Shown piece after piece: positions 1-6,481 of a stretch of DNA of 13,505 bases. Location of the stretch: positions 1 to 13,505 of the forward strand of contig USCS01000022.1 of the NCBI GenBank assembly GCA_900552875.1. Reading direction: 5' to 3'. Position 1 is the first letter of the stretch, and each line of letters begins with the position of its first letter. The translations under genes and the position numbers were made by a program. The notes under the pieces are model-generated. The model did no database searches, was not told the DNA's origin, and was given only the letters and a program-made list of their open reading frames with translations. Origin of the DNA: an uncultured Collinsella sp. Its GTDB lineage: Bacteria > Actinomycetota > Coriobacteriia > Coriobacteriales > Coriobacteriaceae.

Positions 1-429
1 GTCGATGGCATTTTGGTGAGCCCTACGTGCTGCGATCCGCTGTACCGTCGCTCGGCCCGCGTGAGCATGGGCACGGTGTTCCAGGTGCCCTGGACACGCA
101 TTGGCAGCGAAGCGCGCGTATGGCCGCATGATGGGCTGGCGGCGCTACACGATGCCGGCTTTTCGTGTGCCGCTATGGCGTTGACGGACGACTCTGTTTC
201 GCTTGATGATCCTGTACTGCAGAAGATTGATCGCTTGGCGATTTTTATGGGCACCGAGGGTGCTGGCTTGGGCGCCAAGACCATTGCAGGCTGCGACCGC
301 GCCGTGCGTATTCCGATGGCACATGGGGTCGATTCACTCAACGTGGCCGCGGCAAGCGCTGTTGCCTTTTGGCAGCTGTGCCCGCATGTGAGCAACGAGT
401 ACCACTACCAGCCGGGGCTGTATCACTAG
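1..429 (+). CDS. SpoU/TrmH-family RNA 2'-O-methyltransferase, 3' part
   Basis: The frame is open from base 1, so the gene begins upstream of the window; 142 codons remain before the TAG. The product resembles the C-terminal catalytic domain of SpoU (SPOUT-fold) enzymes, which transfer a methyl group from S-adenosylmethionine to a ribose 2'-OH in rRNA or tRNA. Visible signatures are DPLYRRSARVSMG early on, then MGTEGAGL at about codon 83, and RIPMAHGVDSLNVAAASAVAFW from about codon 103. The last two correspond to SpoU motifs 2 and 3, which form the knotted cofactor pocket; the Asn in SLNVA is the expected conserved residue. The missing N-terminal part would carry motif 1 and any L30e-like substrate-binding domain. 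The exact RNA target cannot be read from this fragment. Family assignment is secure; specificity is unknown. Confidence 0.9.
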   Translation, partial: VDGILVSPTCCDPLYRRSARVSMGTVFQVPWTRIGSEARVWPHDGLAALHDAGFSCAAMALTDDSVSLDDPVLQKIDRLAIFMGTEGAGLGAKTIAGCDRAVRIPMAHGVDSLNVAAASAVAFWQLCPHVSNEYHYQPGLYH

Positions 430-437
430 GCAGATAG

Positions 438-489
438 TTAGCACCGGGCTCTGATTCGGGGCGTTTCGGCCGACGTCGGTCGGTGCTAA
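438..489. repeat. Inverted repeat between methyltransferase and MATE genes
   Basis: TTAGCACCG (438-446) is matched by its perfect reverse complement CGGTGCTAA (481-489), with 34 bases between. Inside the loop lies the 10-base palindrome CCGACGTCGG (470-479). No T-run follows, so this is not a canonical intrinsic terminator. It could be a Rho-independent-like structure for the upstream gene, or an operator for the transporter gene. It sits where a promoter for the MATE gene would be expected; I see no convincing -35/-10 pair there. Confidence 0.45.
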
Positions 490-554
490 GCTGGTATTGG
501 CTTTGGTCTTAAATTGCCGTTTTGTTGTTTGACGTACGCTGGTGGGGAGGGCGT

Positions 555-1904
555 GTGGCTAAGAAATCTACGGCTATCGATGTAACGCAGGGTGTCATTT
601 GGCAACAGCTGCTGTCGCTGTGCGTCCCTATCTTCTTTAGCTCATTTTTTCAGCAGGCTTACACGCTTATTGGTACGTATATCGTCGGCCAGTTTGGCGG
701 CAAGCTCGCGCTGGGTGGCATTCAAGCCACGATGGTGCTCACCGAGCTCTGCATTGGCTTTTGCGTTGGCGTTGGCGCTGGCTGCGCGGTCATTACCGGT
801 CAGTATTTTGTTCGGCACGATGATGAGCGATTGAGTCGTTCGGTCCATACGGCCATGACGCTCGCGCTGGTGGGCGGTATCGTTTTCTCGATTCTTGGCA
901 TAGTGTTCGTTGAGCCCATGCTAGTACTTATGAACACGCCGCATGAACTATTTGCCGAGGGCGTGGCCTATGCTCGTTGCTATTTTGCCGCCATGGTTGC
1001 GGCGCTGCTGCTCAATATGGGAACGGCGCTGCTGCGCGCCGTGGGCGACACACGCGGTCCTGCTGTGATCATTGCTTCCGGCTGCCTTGTTAATGCGGTG
1101 CTGGATGTCATCTTCGTTGCCGTGCTTCATATGGAGGCTCTGGGCTGCGGCATCGCGGTGGCGCTGACCATTTGCTCCAACGCCACGATGATCGTGATTC
1201 GTATGATGCACGCTCCGGGTGCGTGGCGGCTTTCACTGTCCAAACTCTGCATTGATCCTGGCATTTGTAAAAGCATGATCTCGTGTGGTCTGCCGCTTGG
1301 CTTTCAGTCTGCTGCGTATTCGATTTCCAACGTTTTGATTCAGGTGTCGGTCAACTCGTTTGGTGCCGATGTCACCACGGCGTGGGGTCTTTCGGGCCGT
1401 TTGGATGGCATTGTCTGGATGGTTACCGAGGCGCTTGGCGTTTCGATCACCACGTTCTCGGCACAGAACTTTGGCGCGCGCAACTACGAGCGCATGCGCA
1501 AGGGCTACCATACGTCGCTTGTGCTGTCGTTTATGCTCATTGGTGGCCTGTCTGCCGTGCTGCTGGTGTTCTCCGGTCCGTTGTCACGTCTGTTTGTCGA
1601 CGATGCTTCGATTTCGGCGTACACCACGACGATTCTTCATTTTATCGCGCCGTTCTACGCGATTTTCTCGATTATCGAGAACGCGTCGGGATCCATTCGC
1701 GGTGCCGGCGTGAGCTTGCAGCCCATGCTGCTCACGATTTTTGGCACCGTTGTGCTCAGGGTGATCTGGGTGTTTGCGATTATGCCGTTCGATCCGTCTC
1801 TTGAGCACCTGCTGCTGGTTTACCCCGTAACCTGGCTCATCACCGCCACGATGTTCACCGTCTACCATCACAGCGGCAACTGGCTCGGCCGCGCCACTGC
1901 CTAG
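555..1904 (+). CDS. MATE family efflux transporter (MepA-like)
   Basis: The product is a polytopic membrane protein of about 449 residues, the usual MATE length, with around 12 predicted helices. MATE proteins export cationic drugs, dyes or metabolites in exchange for Na+ or H+. Family marks include an N-terminal segment rich in helix-forming residues with PIFFSSFFQQAYTLIGTYIVGQF, the LRAVGDTRGP motif near residues 160-169, QNFGA near residue 304 and GSIRGAGVS near the end of the second half. The two halves repeat, as in all MATE carriers. I chose GTG at 555 because GGGGAGG lies 4 bases upstream; an in-frame TTG at 522 gives 11 more residues but has no ribosome site. The gene appears monocistronic, with a palindrome at its stop codon. 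Substrate cannot be inferred. Confidence 0.93.
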   Translation: MAKKSTAIDVTQGVIWQQLLSLCVPIFFSSFFQQAYTLIGTYIVGQFGGKLALGGIQATMVLTELCIGFCVGVGAGCAVITGQYFVRHDDERLSRSVHTAMTLALVGGIVFSILGIVFVEPMLVLMNTPHELFAEGVAYARCYFAAMVAALLLNMGTALLRAVGDTRGPAVIIASGCLVNAVLDVIFVAVLHMEALGCGIAVALTICSNATMIVIRMMHAPGAWRLSLSKLCIDPGICKSMISCGLPLGFQSAAYSISNVLIQVSVNSFGADVTTAWGLSGRLDGIVWMVTEALGVSITTFSAQNFGARNYERMRKGYHTSLVLSFMLIGGLSAVLLVFSGPLSRLFVDDASISAYTTTILHFIAPFYAIFSIIENASGSIRGAGVSLQPMLLTIFGTVVLRVIWVFAIMPFDPSLEHLLLVYPVTWLITATMFTVYHHSGNWLGRATA

Positions 1905-1930
1905 CCATTGGGGACGTCCGCAATGGCTAG
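1901..1930. terminator. 30-bp palindrome spanning two convergent stop codons
   Basis: CTAGCCATTG (1901-1910) and CAATGGCTAG (1921-1930) are perfect reverse complements. Between them lies GGACGTCC (1912-1919), itself a palindrome, so the whole 30-base block is symmetric except for one G/G mismatch (1911/1920). The TAG of the MATE gene (1902-1904) and the TAG of cobO on the other strand (1927-1929) lie at mirror positions inside it. RNA from either strand would fold into the same hairpin. There is no T-run on either side, so a two-way terminator role is plausible but unproven. Confidence 0.5.
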
Positions 1931-2412
1931 TATTCGATGCCTTGGCGGGCTAGGAGGCCTTCGTCGAAGTAGTGTTTGACGGGGCGCATTTCGGTGACCA
2001 GGTCGGCGAGGTCAGCGAGGGGCAGCAGGCCGCGGCCGGTGAGCACGAGCTCCGTGGTGGTTGGTTTCATCGCGATCAATGCTTCGAGATCTTCGCGCGT
2101 CACAAAGCCCCGTCGCTTGGCTTCTCCTAGCTCATCCACTATCAGCATGTCGACCTGGCTAATCTGCTCGCGCGCCAGCTCCATGATCTGTGCAGCACAT
2201 GCTTTTGGCGTGTCGCGGTCGGCTTGTACGATGCGTAGCCCCAATCGAGGCGCTGCGTCATGTTCGGCGCAGTGCAGCTTCTTGGCAAACTGCAGCATGA
2301 GCACGTTAAGTCCATAGCCCGTGGCGCGCAGCGCGAGCCCCAGCGCGGCCGTTGTCTTGCCCTTGCCGTCGCCCGTATAGATTTGAACCTTGCCGACTTT
2401 CAGTGATGCCAT
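1927..2412 (-). CDS. cobO: Cob(I)alamin / corrinoid adenosyltransferase (CobO/BtuR family)
   Basis: This 161-residue protein is recognisable as the CobA/CobO/BtuR class of ATP:corrinoid adenosyltransferase. The enzyme transfers the 5'-deoxyadenosyl group of ATP to the cobalt of a reduced corrinoid, making the adenosyl form of vitamin B12. It shows the P-loop YTGDGKGKTTAALG (residues 12-25), the QFAKK strand, the acidic VDELGEA motif (Asp93, Glu94), and a C-terminus with VLTGRGL, VTEMRPVKHYF and the ending GIEY, all family hallmarks. It is shorter than the roughly 196-residue E. coli enzyme and lacks the N-terminal extension. The ATG at 2412 is preceded by AAAGGACAG. No other cobalamin gene is nearby, so salvage or maintenance of B12 cofactor seems more likely than de novo synthesis at this locus. 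Confidence 0.92.
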   Translation of the reverse strand: MASLKVGKVQIYTGDGKGKTTAALGLALRATGYGLNVLMLQFAKKLHCAEHDAAPRLGLRIVQADRDTPKACAAQIMELAREQISQVDMLIVDELGEAKRRGFVTREDLEALIAMKPTTTELVLTGRGLLPLADLADLVTEMRPVKHYFDEGLLARQGIEY

Positions 2413-2504
2413 CTCTGTCCTTTCGTGCCCGGCGTCGGTTTATCGCCGTCCGGGTTGGGTATTCTAGAAATTATTATCAACCCCAGTAGATGGAGTTCAA
2501 GCAG

Positions 2505-4397
2505 ATGGAGATGGATGACAACAAACGTAGACGGAATATGATCCTCTACGTGCTCATCGCCTTCGTCGTCTACCTCGTGCTCTCGACCGTTCTGTTCCCT
2601 AACATCGGTCACACGCAGCAGATTACGAAGACCGATTATTCGACGTTTGTCAAAGCGCTCGATAAGAAGAGCGTCGACAAGGTCGAGTACAACACGGACG
2701 ATTACACGATTTATTACACCAAGAAGGGCGAGGACGAGAACATCGCCTACAAGACGACCGGTGTGCCGAATGATGCGGGTTTTACCGATCGCGTGCTTGA
2801 ATCTGGCGCCTCGCTTGAGTCGGTCGTTCCCGATAAGAACTCGGGTCTGATGACCTACTACCTGCTCACCCTCATTCTTCCCATGGCGATTTTCTTCCTG
2901 ATTGGCTGGTGGCTCAACCGCCGCATGAAGAAGGCCATGGGTGATGACGGCCCGTCGATGAACTTTGGCGGCGGCGGTTTTGGCGGCGGCGGACTGGGTA
3001 AGTCCGGCGCGCGCGTGATCGCCTCCAAGGACGTGGGCGTGACCTTTAAGGACGTCGCCGGCCAGGAAGAGGCCAAGGAGTCTCTCAAGGAGGTCGTCGA
3101 CTTTCTGGAGAAGCCGCAGCGCTACGAGGAGATCGGCGCCAAGCTGCCGCGCGGTGCTCTCCTTGTTGGCCCTCCGGGTACCGGTAAGACTCTGCTTGCC
3201 AAGGCTGTTGCCGGCGAGGCCGGTGTTCCGTTCTTTAGCATTTCGGGCTCTGAGTTCGTTGAGATGTTTGTTGGTCGCGGCGCTGCAAAGGTTCGTGACC
3301 TGTTTAAGCAGGCCAAGGAAAAGGCCCCGTGTATCGTCTTTATCGATGAGATCGATACCATCGGTAAGAAGCGCGATGGCGGCGGCTTTAGCGGCAACGA
3401 CGAGCGCGAGCAGACGCTCAATCAGTTGCTGACCGAGATGGATGGCTTCGATAACCACAAGGGTATCGTTGTCCTTGCCGCAACCAACCGCCCCGACAGT
3501 CTCGATCCCGCTCTACTGCGCCCCGGTCGTTTTGACCGCCGCATCCCCGTCGAGTTGCCCGATCTGACCGGCCGTAAGAACATCCTCGAGCTTCACGCCA
3601 AGAGTGTGAAGACCGAGCCGCCGATCGATCTGACCGCGATTGCCCGCGCCACGCCTGGTGCCTCGGGCGCCGACCTGGCCAATATCATCAACGAGGGCGC
3701 CCTGCGCGCCGTTCGCGAGGGTCGCAAGCGTGCAACCCAGGACGACTTTGAGGAGTCGGTGGAGGTTGTCATCGCCGGCCAGCAGCGCAAGTCCACGGTG
3801 CTTTCCGACCATGAGAAGCAGGTCGTTTCCTACCACGAGATCGGTCATGCCATCGTCGCTGCCCGCCAAAAGGGTTCCGCGCCGGTTACCAAGATCACCA
3901 TCGTGCCGCGCACGAGCGGTGCTCTTGGCTATACCATGCAGGTCGAGGAGGACGAGCGCTTCCTGACGACACGCCAGGAGGTCTTGGACAAGCTTGCCGT
4001 CTACTGCGGCGGCCGTGCGGCCGAGGAACTCATCTTTGGCGAGATGACGACCGGTGCCGCCAACGATATCGAACAGGCCACCAAGCTCGCCCGTAACATG
4101 GTGACGCGCTTTGGTATGTCCGACGAGTTTGGCATGATGGCGCTCGGTACCGTGCAGAACGCGTATCTCAATCAGGATACGTCGCTCACCTGCGCCCCTG
4201 GTACGGCCGAGCGTGTGGACGCGATTGTCGCTAAGCTGATCGAGGATGCGCACGATCGCGCCCTGCAGATCCTCAAGGAGAACAAGTTCAAGCTCCATGA
4301 GCTGGCTCGTTATCTGTACAAGAAGGAGACCATCACGGGCGAGGAGTTTATGAATCTCCTCACGCGCGAGAATCCGCTGATGCCAAAGCAGCAGTAA
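2505..4397 (+). CDS. ftsH: ATP-dependent zinc metalloprotease FtsH
   Basis: FtsH is a hexameric, membrane-anchored AAA+ protease that extracts and degrades misfolded membrane proteins and selected soluble regulators. In order the 630-residue product has a first membrane helix (about 12-31), an outside domain, a second helix (about 115-137), a glycine-rich linker, the AAA module with Walker A GPPGTGKT (222-229), Walker B IVFIDEID (277-284) and the second region of homology ending in RPGRFDRR, then the M41 peptidase with zinc motif HEIGH (444-448) and Asp521 as third ligand. The pore segment reads MFVGRGA, where E. coli has MFVGVGA. The features HEIGH, TIGKKRD and GALGYTMQVEE match an FtsH clade I recall from gut Clostridia. 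ATG 2505 is chosen because GGAG lies 9 bases upstream; ATG 2490 has no ribosome site. TATTAT at 2472-2477 may be the -10 box, without a clear -35. Confidence 0.97.
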   Translation: MEMDDNKRRRNMILYVLIAFVVYLVLSTVLFPNIGHTQQITKTDYSTFVKALDKKSVDKVEYNTDDYTIYYTKKGEDENIAYKTTGVPNDAGFTDRVLESGASLESVVPDKNSGLMTYYLLTLILPMAIFFLIGWWLNRRMKKAMGDDGPSMNFGGGGFGGGGLGKSGARVIASKDVGVTFKDVAGQEEAKESLKEVVDFLEKPQRYEEIGAKLPRGALLVGPPGTGKTLLAKAVAGEAGVPFFSISGSEFVEMFVGRGAAKVRDLFKQAKEKAPCIVFIDEIDTIGKKRDGGGFSGNDEREQTLNQLLTEMDGFDNHKGIVVLAATNRPDSLDPALLRPGRFDRRIPVELPDLTGRKNILELHAKSVKTEPPIDLTAIARATPGASGADLANIINEGALRAVREGRKRATQDDFEESVEVVIAGQQRKSTVLSDHEKQVVSYHEIGHAIVAARQKGSAPVTKITIVPRTSGALGYTMQVEEDERFLTTRQEVLDKLAVYCGGRAAEELIFGEMTTGAANDIEQATKLARNMVTRFGMSDEFGMMALGTVQNAYLNQDTSLTCAPGTAERVDAIVAKLIEDAHDRALQILKENKFKLHELARYLYKKETITGEEFMNLLTRENPLMPKQQ

Positions 4398-4417
4398 GGC
4401 TGGTTACATAGCATCGC

Positions 4418-4455
4418 ACGCCCCATTTGAGCTTTTATCTCAAATGGGGCGTTTT
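4418..4455 (+). terminator. Intrinsic terminator of ftsH
   Basis: A perfect 14-bp stem, ACGCCCCATTTGAG (4418-4431) with CTCAAATGGGGCGT (4439-4452), closes a 7-base loop and runs into TTTT (4452-4455). It starts about 20 bases after the ftsH stop codon and ends before the ribosome site of the next gene. The GC-rich base of the stem plus the T-run is the classic Rho-independent form. Confidence 0.9.
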
Positions 4456-4472
4456 GCTTGGGAGGGATATGT

Positions 4473-4928
4473 ATGAAGATCGTGGTGAGCGCCTGTTTGA
4501 TGGGCGAGAGCTGCAAGTATAACGGCCTCGATAATTACCATCGCGAACTGGTCGAAGCGTGCGAACGCACGGGGACCGAGGTCCTCTTGGTGTGCCCTGA
4601 GGTCTTTGGCGGCCTGTCCACGCCGCGCAAGCCGTCCGAGATTGTGAACGGCGAGGTCCGTACCTGCGAGGGCACCTCAGTCGATCGCGAGTTTCGCCAG
4701 GGTGCCCAACGTGCGCTCGATATGTGCGAGCAGGCGGGCGGGCCGGAAGAGATCGCCGCGTGCATCCTGCAGGACCGTAGTCCCTCGTGCGGCGCGGGTC
4801 GCATCTACGACGGAACATTCAGCGGCACCCTTACGGCGGGCAACGGCGTCTTCGTTGATTTACTGCTCCGCCACGGTTATCGCGTGACCCCGGCTAGCGA
4901 GTTCGACCCCAGCATGCTGGAGCAATAA
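4473..4928 (+). CDS. DUF523 family protein (possible TudS-like desulfidase)
   Basis: The 151-residue product matches DUF523 along its whole length: VSACLMGESCKYNG at the start, VCPEVFGGLSTPRKPSEI in the middle, and SPSCGAGRIYDGTFSG then GNGV near the end. Some DUF523 proteins are known as TudS, a thiouracil desulfidase that holds an iron-sulfur cluster on three conserved cysteines. Here Cys8, Cys41 and Cys106 sit in the corresponding conserved blocks, with Cys14 as an extra family cysteine. Whether this copy acts on thiolated uracil, or on some other thiolated compound, cannot be told. ATG 4473 follows GGAGGG by 6 bases; the TTG at 4458 overlaps that site and is rejected. The gene lies between two terminators, so it is probably transcribed alone, from a promoter I could not place with confidence, or by read-through from ftsH. 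Confidence 0.88.
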   Translation: MKIVVSACLMGESCKYNGLDNYHRELVEACERTGTEVLLVCPEVFGGLSTPRKPSEIVNGEVRTCEGTSVDREFRQGAQRALDMCEQAGGPEEIAACILQDRSPSCGAGRIYDGTFSGTLTAGNGVFVDLLLRHGYRVTPASEFDPSMLEQ

Positions 4929-4967
4929 AAAACCACCACAAAGGTGTTGCTCCCTTGTGGTGGTTTT
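4929..4967. terminator. Two-way intrinsic terminator between convergent genes
   Basis: AAAACCACCACAAAGG (4929-4944) pairs with CCTTGTGGTGGTTTT (4953-4967), leaving one bulged A and an 8-base loop. On the plus strand the stem ends in TTTT, serving the DUF523 gene. On the minus strand the run of six A at 4927-4932 becomes a T-run, serving the alcohol dehydrogenase gene, whose stop codon lies 10 bases away. The stem is almost identical to the one at 12568-12608. Confidence 0.9.
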
Positions 4968-4976
4968 GGCCTGGGT

Positions 4977-6059
4977 CTAGAGCGTGTGGCCGTAGGCGTT
5001 GGCGGCCTTGATGGCGGCGGCGAATTTTTCGTCGGTGAAGGGCTCCGGGTTGCCTTGCTTCCACTCGTTGGTGGCGTGCGCGTGCTCGCACAGGGCAGGG
5101 ATATCGGTCTCGGAAAGCCCGACCTGCTCAAGCGTTACGGGCAGCCCCATCTGCTTGTTGAAGTCAGCATAGCGCTTAAGGTTCTCGGTGTCGCCCGTGT
5201 AGGCGAACAACACCAGCACGCCCAGGCTTACGACTTCGCCGTGCAGGTAGGTGCCCTCACGCGGAATGCTGCAGGTGGCGTTGTAGAACGCGTGCGCCAC
5301 GCTCGAGTTGTAGTAGTAATCGTTCTGGTTGGTCAGGTTCGAGACATAGCCCGTGTTGACCACGATGTCGAGCGCGATCTGCTTGACGGCCTCGCTCGAC
5401 AGATTCTGACGAACGTCCTCAAGACCCTGAACACCGTAGGTAAACAGCGGCTCGGAACAGGTGTGGGCAAGAGCCAGGCCAAGGCCGGCGGTGTGCTCCA
5501 GGTCGCCGGCGCTCGTGGCGTACTCGACTTCGGGCTGCTTGGACAGGGCGTCGCCCACGCCGGCCCAGAAGTACTCCGCCGGAGCCTCGGCGATGATCTT
5601 GGGATTGATGAAGATGTGCGCCGGTCGGTTGGGGTACGAATAGCCCTCGAGCGATCCATCGTCGTTGTAGACGACGGCAATGGCGGTCGCGGCGGAACAG
5701 TTAGAGCAAATCGTCGGCACCGTAAAGACAATCTTCTTGAGCTCGATTGCCGCTGTCTTGACGGTGTCGAGTGCCTTGCCGCCGCCACAGGCGATAAGCA
5801 CGTCTGCCTGCTGGCAAGCGGGGGAGTTCACGACCTTGGCGATATTGGCGCGCGTACTGTTGGTGCCGTAGACGCGCGTCTCCAGAATCTCGACGTCGGT
5901 ACCTTCAAGCGCCGCCTCGATGCCCGGCAGCGCCGCAGCTAGGGCTCGCTTGCCACCAATGATGGCGACTTTCTTCGCGCCGTACTCCGTCAGTGCGGCG
6001 GGCAGCTCGGTAAAGCAATCCTCGCCGACGGTGTAGTCGCTCATTCCGATTGTGCGCAT
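4977..6059 (-). CDS. Iron-containing alcohol dehydrogenase family (GldA/HcxA-like)
   Basis: The 360-residue product belongs to the metal-dependent, NAD(P)-using group III alcohol dehydrogenases, in the glycerol dehydrogenase branch. An N-terminal nucleotide-binding half carries GAKKVAIIGGKRAL (27-40) and the loop GGGKALDTVK (92-101), which holds the cofactor phosphates. The C-terminal helical half supplies the metal ligands: Asp170 in GVGDALSK, His256 in SVAHAFYN and His273 in YLHGE, the same spacing as in bacterial GldA. The segment PTICSNCSAATAIAVVYNDDG resembles E. coli HcxA (YbdH), a hydroxycarboxylate reductase, as much as true glycerol dehydrogenase, so the substrate (glycerol, a short diol or a 2-oxo acid) is open. 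ATG 6059 is preceded by AGAAGG at 5 bases. No dihydroxyacetone kinase or glycerol uptake gene is adjacent. Confidence 0.88.
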   Translation of the reverse strand: MRTIGMSDYTVGEDCFTELPAALTEYGAKKVAIIGGKRALAAALPGIEAALEGTDVEILETRVYGTNSTRANIAKVVNSPACQQADVLIACGGGKALDTVKTAAIELKKIVFTVPTICSNCSAATAIAVVYNDDGSLEGYSYPNRPAHIFINPKIIAEAPAEYFWAGVGDALSKQPEVEYATSAGDLEHTAGLGLALAHTCSEPLFTYGVQGLEDVRQNLSSEAVKQIALDIVVNTGYVSNLTNQNDYYYNSSVAHAFYNATCSIPREGTYLHGEVVSLGVLVLFAYTGDTENLKRYADFNKQMGLPVTLEQVGLSETDIPALCEHAHATNEWKQGNPEPFTDEKFAAAIKAANAYGHTL

Positions 6060-6062
6060 GGC

Positions 6063-6120
6063 AGCCTTCTTTCGTTAGTTAAAGTGCTTTCAGGTATTTT
6101 GCTCCTAGAGAAGGCTAACG
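6063..6120. repeat. Nested inverted repeats upstream of the alcohol dehydrogenase gene
   Basis: AGCCTTCT (6063-6070) is matched by AGAAGGCT (6109-6116), and CGTTAG (6073-6078) by CTAACG (6115-6120). The two pairs overlap, so they cannot both form at once. The first arm covers the ribosome site of the minus-strand dehydrogenase gene; pairing in its 5' leader could hide that site. This may also be a regulator binding area. No regulator gene is adjacent, so the function is unassigned. Confidence 0.35.
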
Positions 6121-6161
6121 ACCACGAGAAATTTCTTACGTATGAAACCAGTGTTGAGGGT

Positions 6162-6189
6162 TTTTCGTCGGCGCGGAACGTGCTAGCAT
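6162..6189 (+). promoter_or_regulatory. ileS: Candidate promoter of the ileS leader
   Basis: TAGCAT (6184-6189) is a reasonable -10 box and TTTTCG (6162-6167) a weak -35 box at a 16-base spacing. Transcription would start near 6196, just a few bases before the first T-box helix at 6202. Position is the main support; the sequence match alone is modest. Confidence 0.35.
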
Positions 6190-6416
6190 ACTCCACATAA
6201 GCGTTGATGGGGACGAGTAGTCGGCCGTCCGCATGCCACAGAGAGCGGGGAGCGCTGAGAACCCGTGCATGCGACCGATGAAAATCACCCCGGAGCTGCG
6301 GTCCCAACGGACGTGCCGCGCAGGCACGTCTTAGTAGATATCGCCGAGATGGTCGTCGATACAGGCCAGCCGAGTAACGGATGCGAGCGCGCGAATACGC
6401 GGGCGAGGGCATCTAA

Positions 6417-6481
6417 GCTGGGTGGTTAAACGAAGAGCTTTTGCGGGCATACAGCCCGTTTTTGTGGCGCTTCGTCCCAGC
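6417..6481 (+). promoter_or_regulatory. ileS: T-box antiterminator
   Basis: GCTGGG (6417-6422) pairs with CCCAGC (6476-6481) and ACGAAG (6430-6435) pairs with CTTCGT (6470-6475). The 3' strand is continuous, while the 5' strand leaves a 7-base bulge, TGGTTAA (6423-6429). This is exactly the T-box antiterminator geometry. TGGT in the bulge can pair with the ACCA end of uncharged tRNA-Ile. The usual bulge is TGGNACC, so its second half differs here. The 3' strand CTTCGTCCC is shared with the terminator, making the two folds mutually exclusive. Confidence 0.85.
6444..6463 (+). terminator. ileS: Terminator-like hairpin inside the antiterminator loop
   Basis: CGGGC (6444-6448) pairs with GCCCG (6454-6458) around ATACA and is followed directly by five T (6459-6463). 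It has the form of a short intrinsic terminator, yet it lies in the apical part of the antiterminator. It may be only a structural extension of that arm; five base pairs are few for efficient termination. Confidence 0.4.

Noticed and set aside
2490..2504. Earlier ATG for ftsH
   Set aside because: No Shine-Dalgarno sequence precedes 2490, whereas GGAG stands 9 bases before ATG 2505.
2400..3458. A long minus-strand frame opposite the first half of ftsH
   Set aside because: It covers FtsH membrane and AAA domains in antisense and overlaps the start of cobO; no recognisable domain.
3513..4298. Minus-strand frame opposite the FtsH peptidase domain
   Set aside because: Shadow frame of the FtsH coding sequence, without ribosome site or family resemblance.
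4944..5942. A long plus-strand frame opposite the alcohol dehydrogenase gene
   Set aside because: It overlaps the two-way terminator and is the codon-bias shadow of a gene with clear metal ligands on the other strand.
6081..6090. AAAGTGCTTT as a regulator operator
   Set aside because: Ten bases with only four-base arms is too short and too common to support a call.
6202..6420. Possible tRNA gene in the ileS leader because of several stable stems
   Set aside because: No T-loop sequence, acceptor pairing or CCA-like order; the arrangement fits T-box Stem I and following stems instead.
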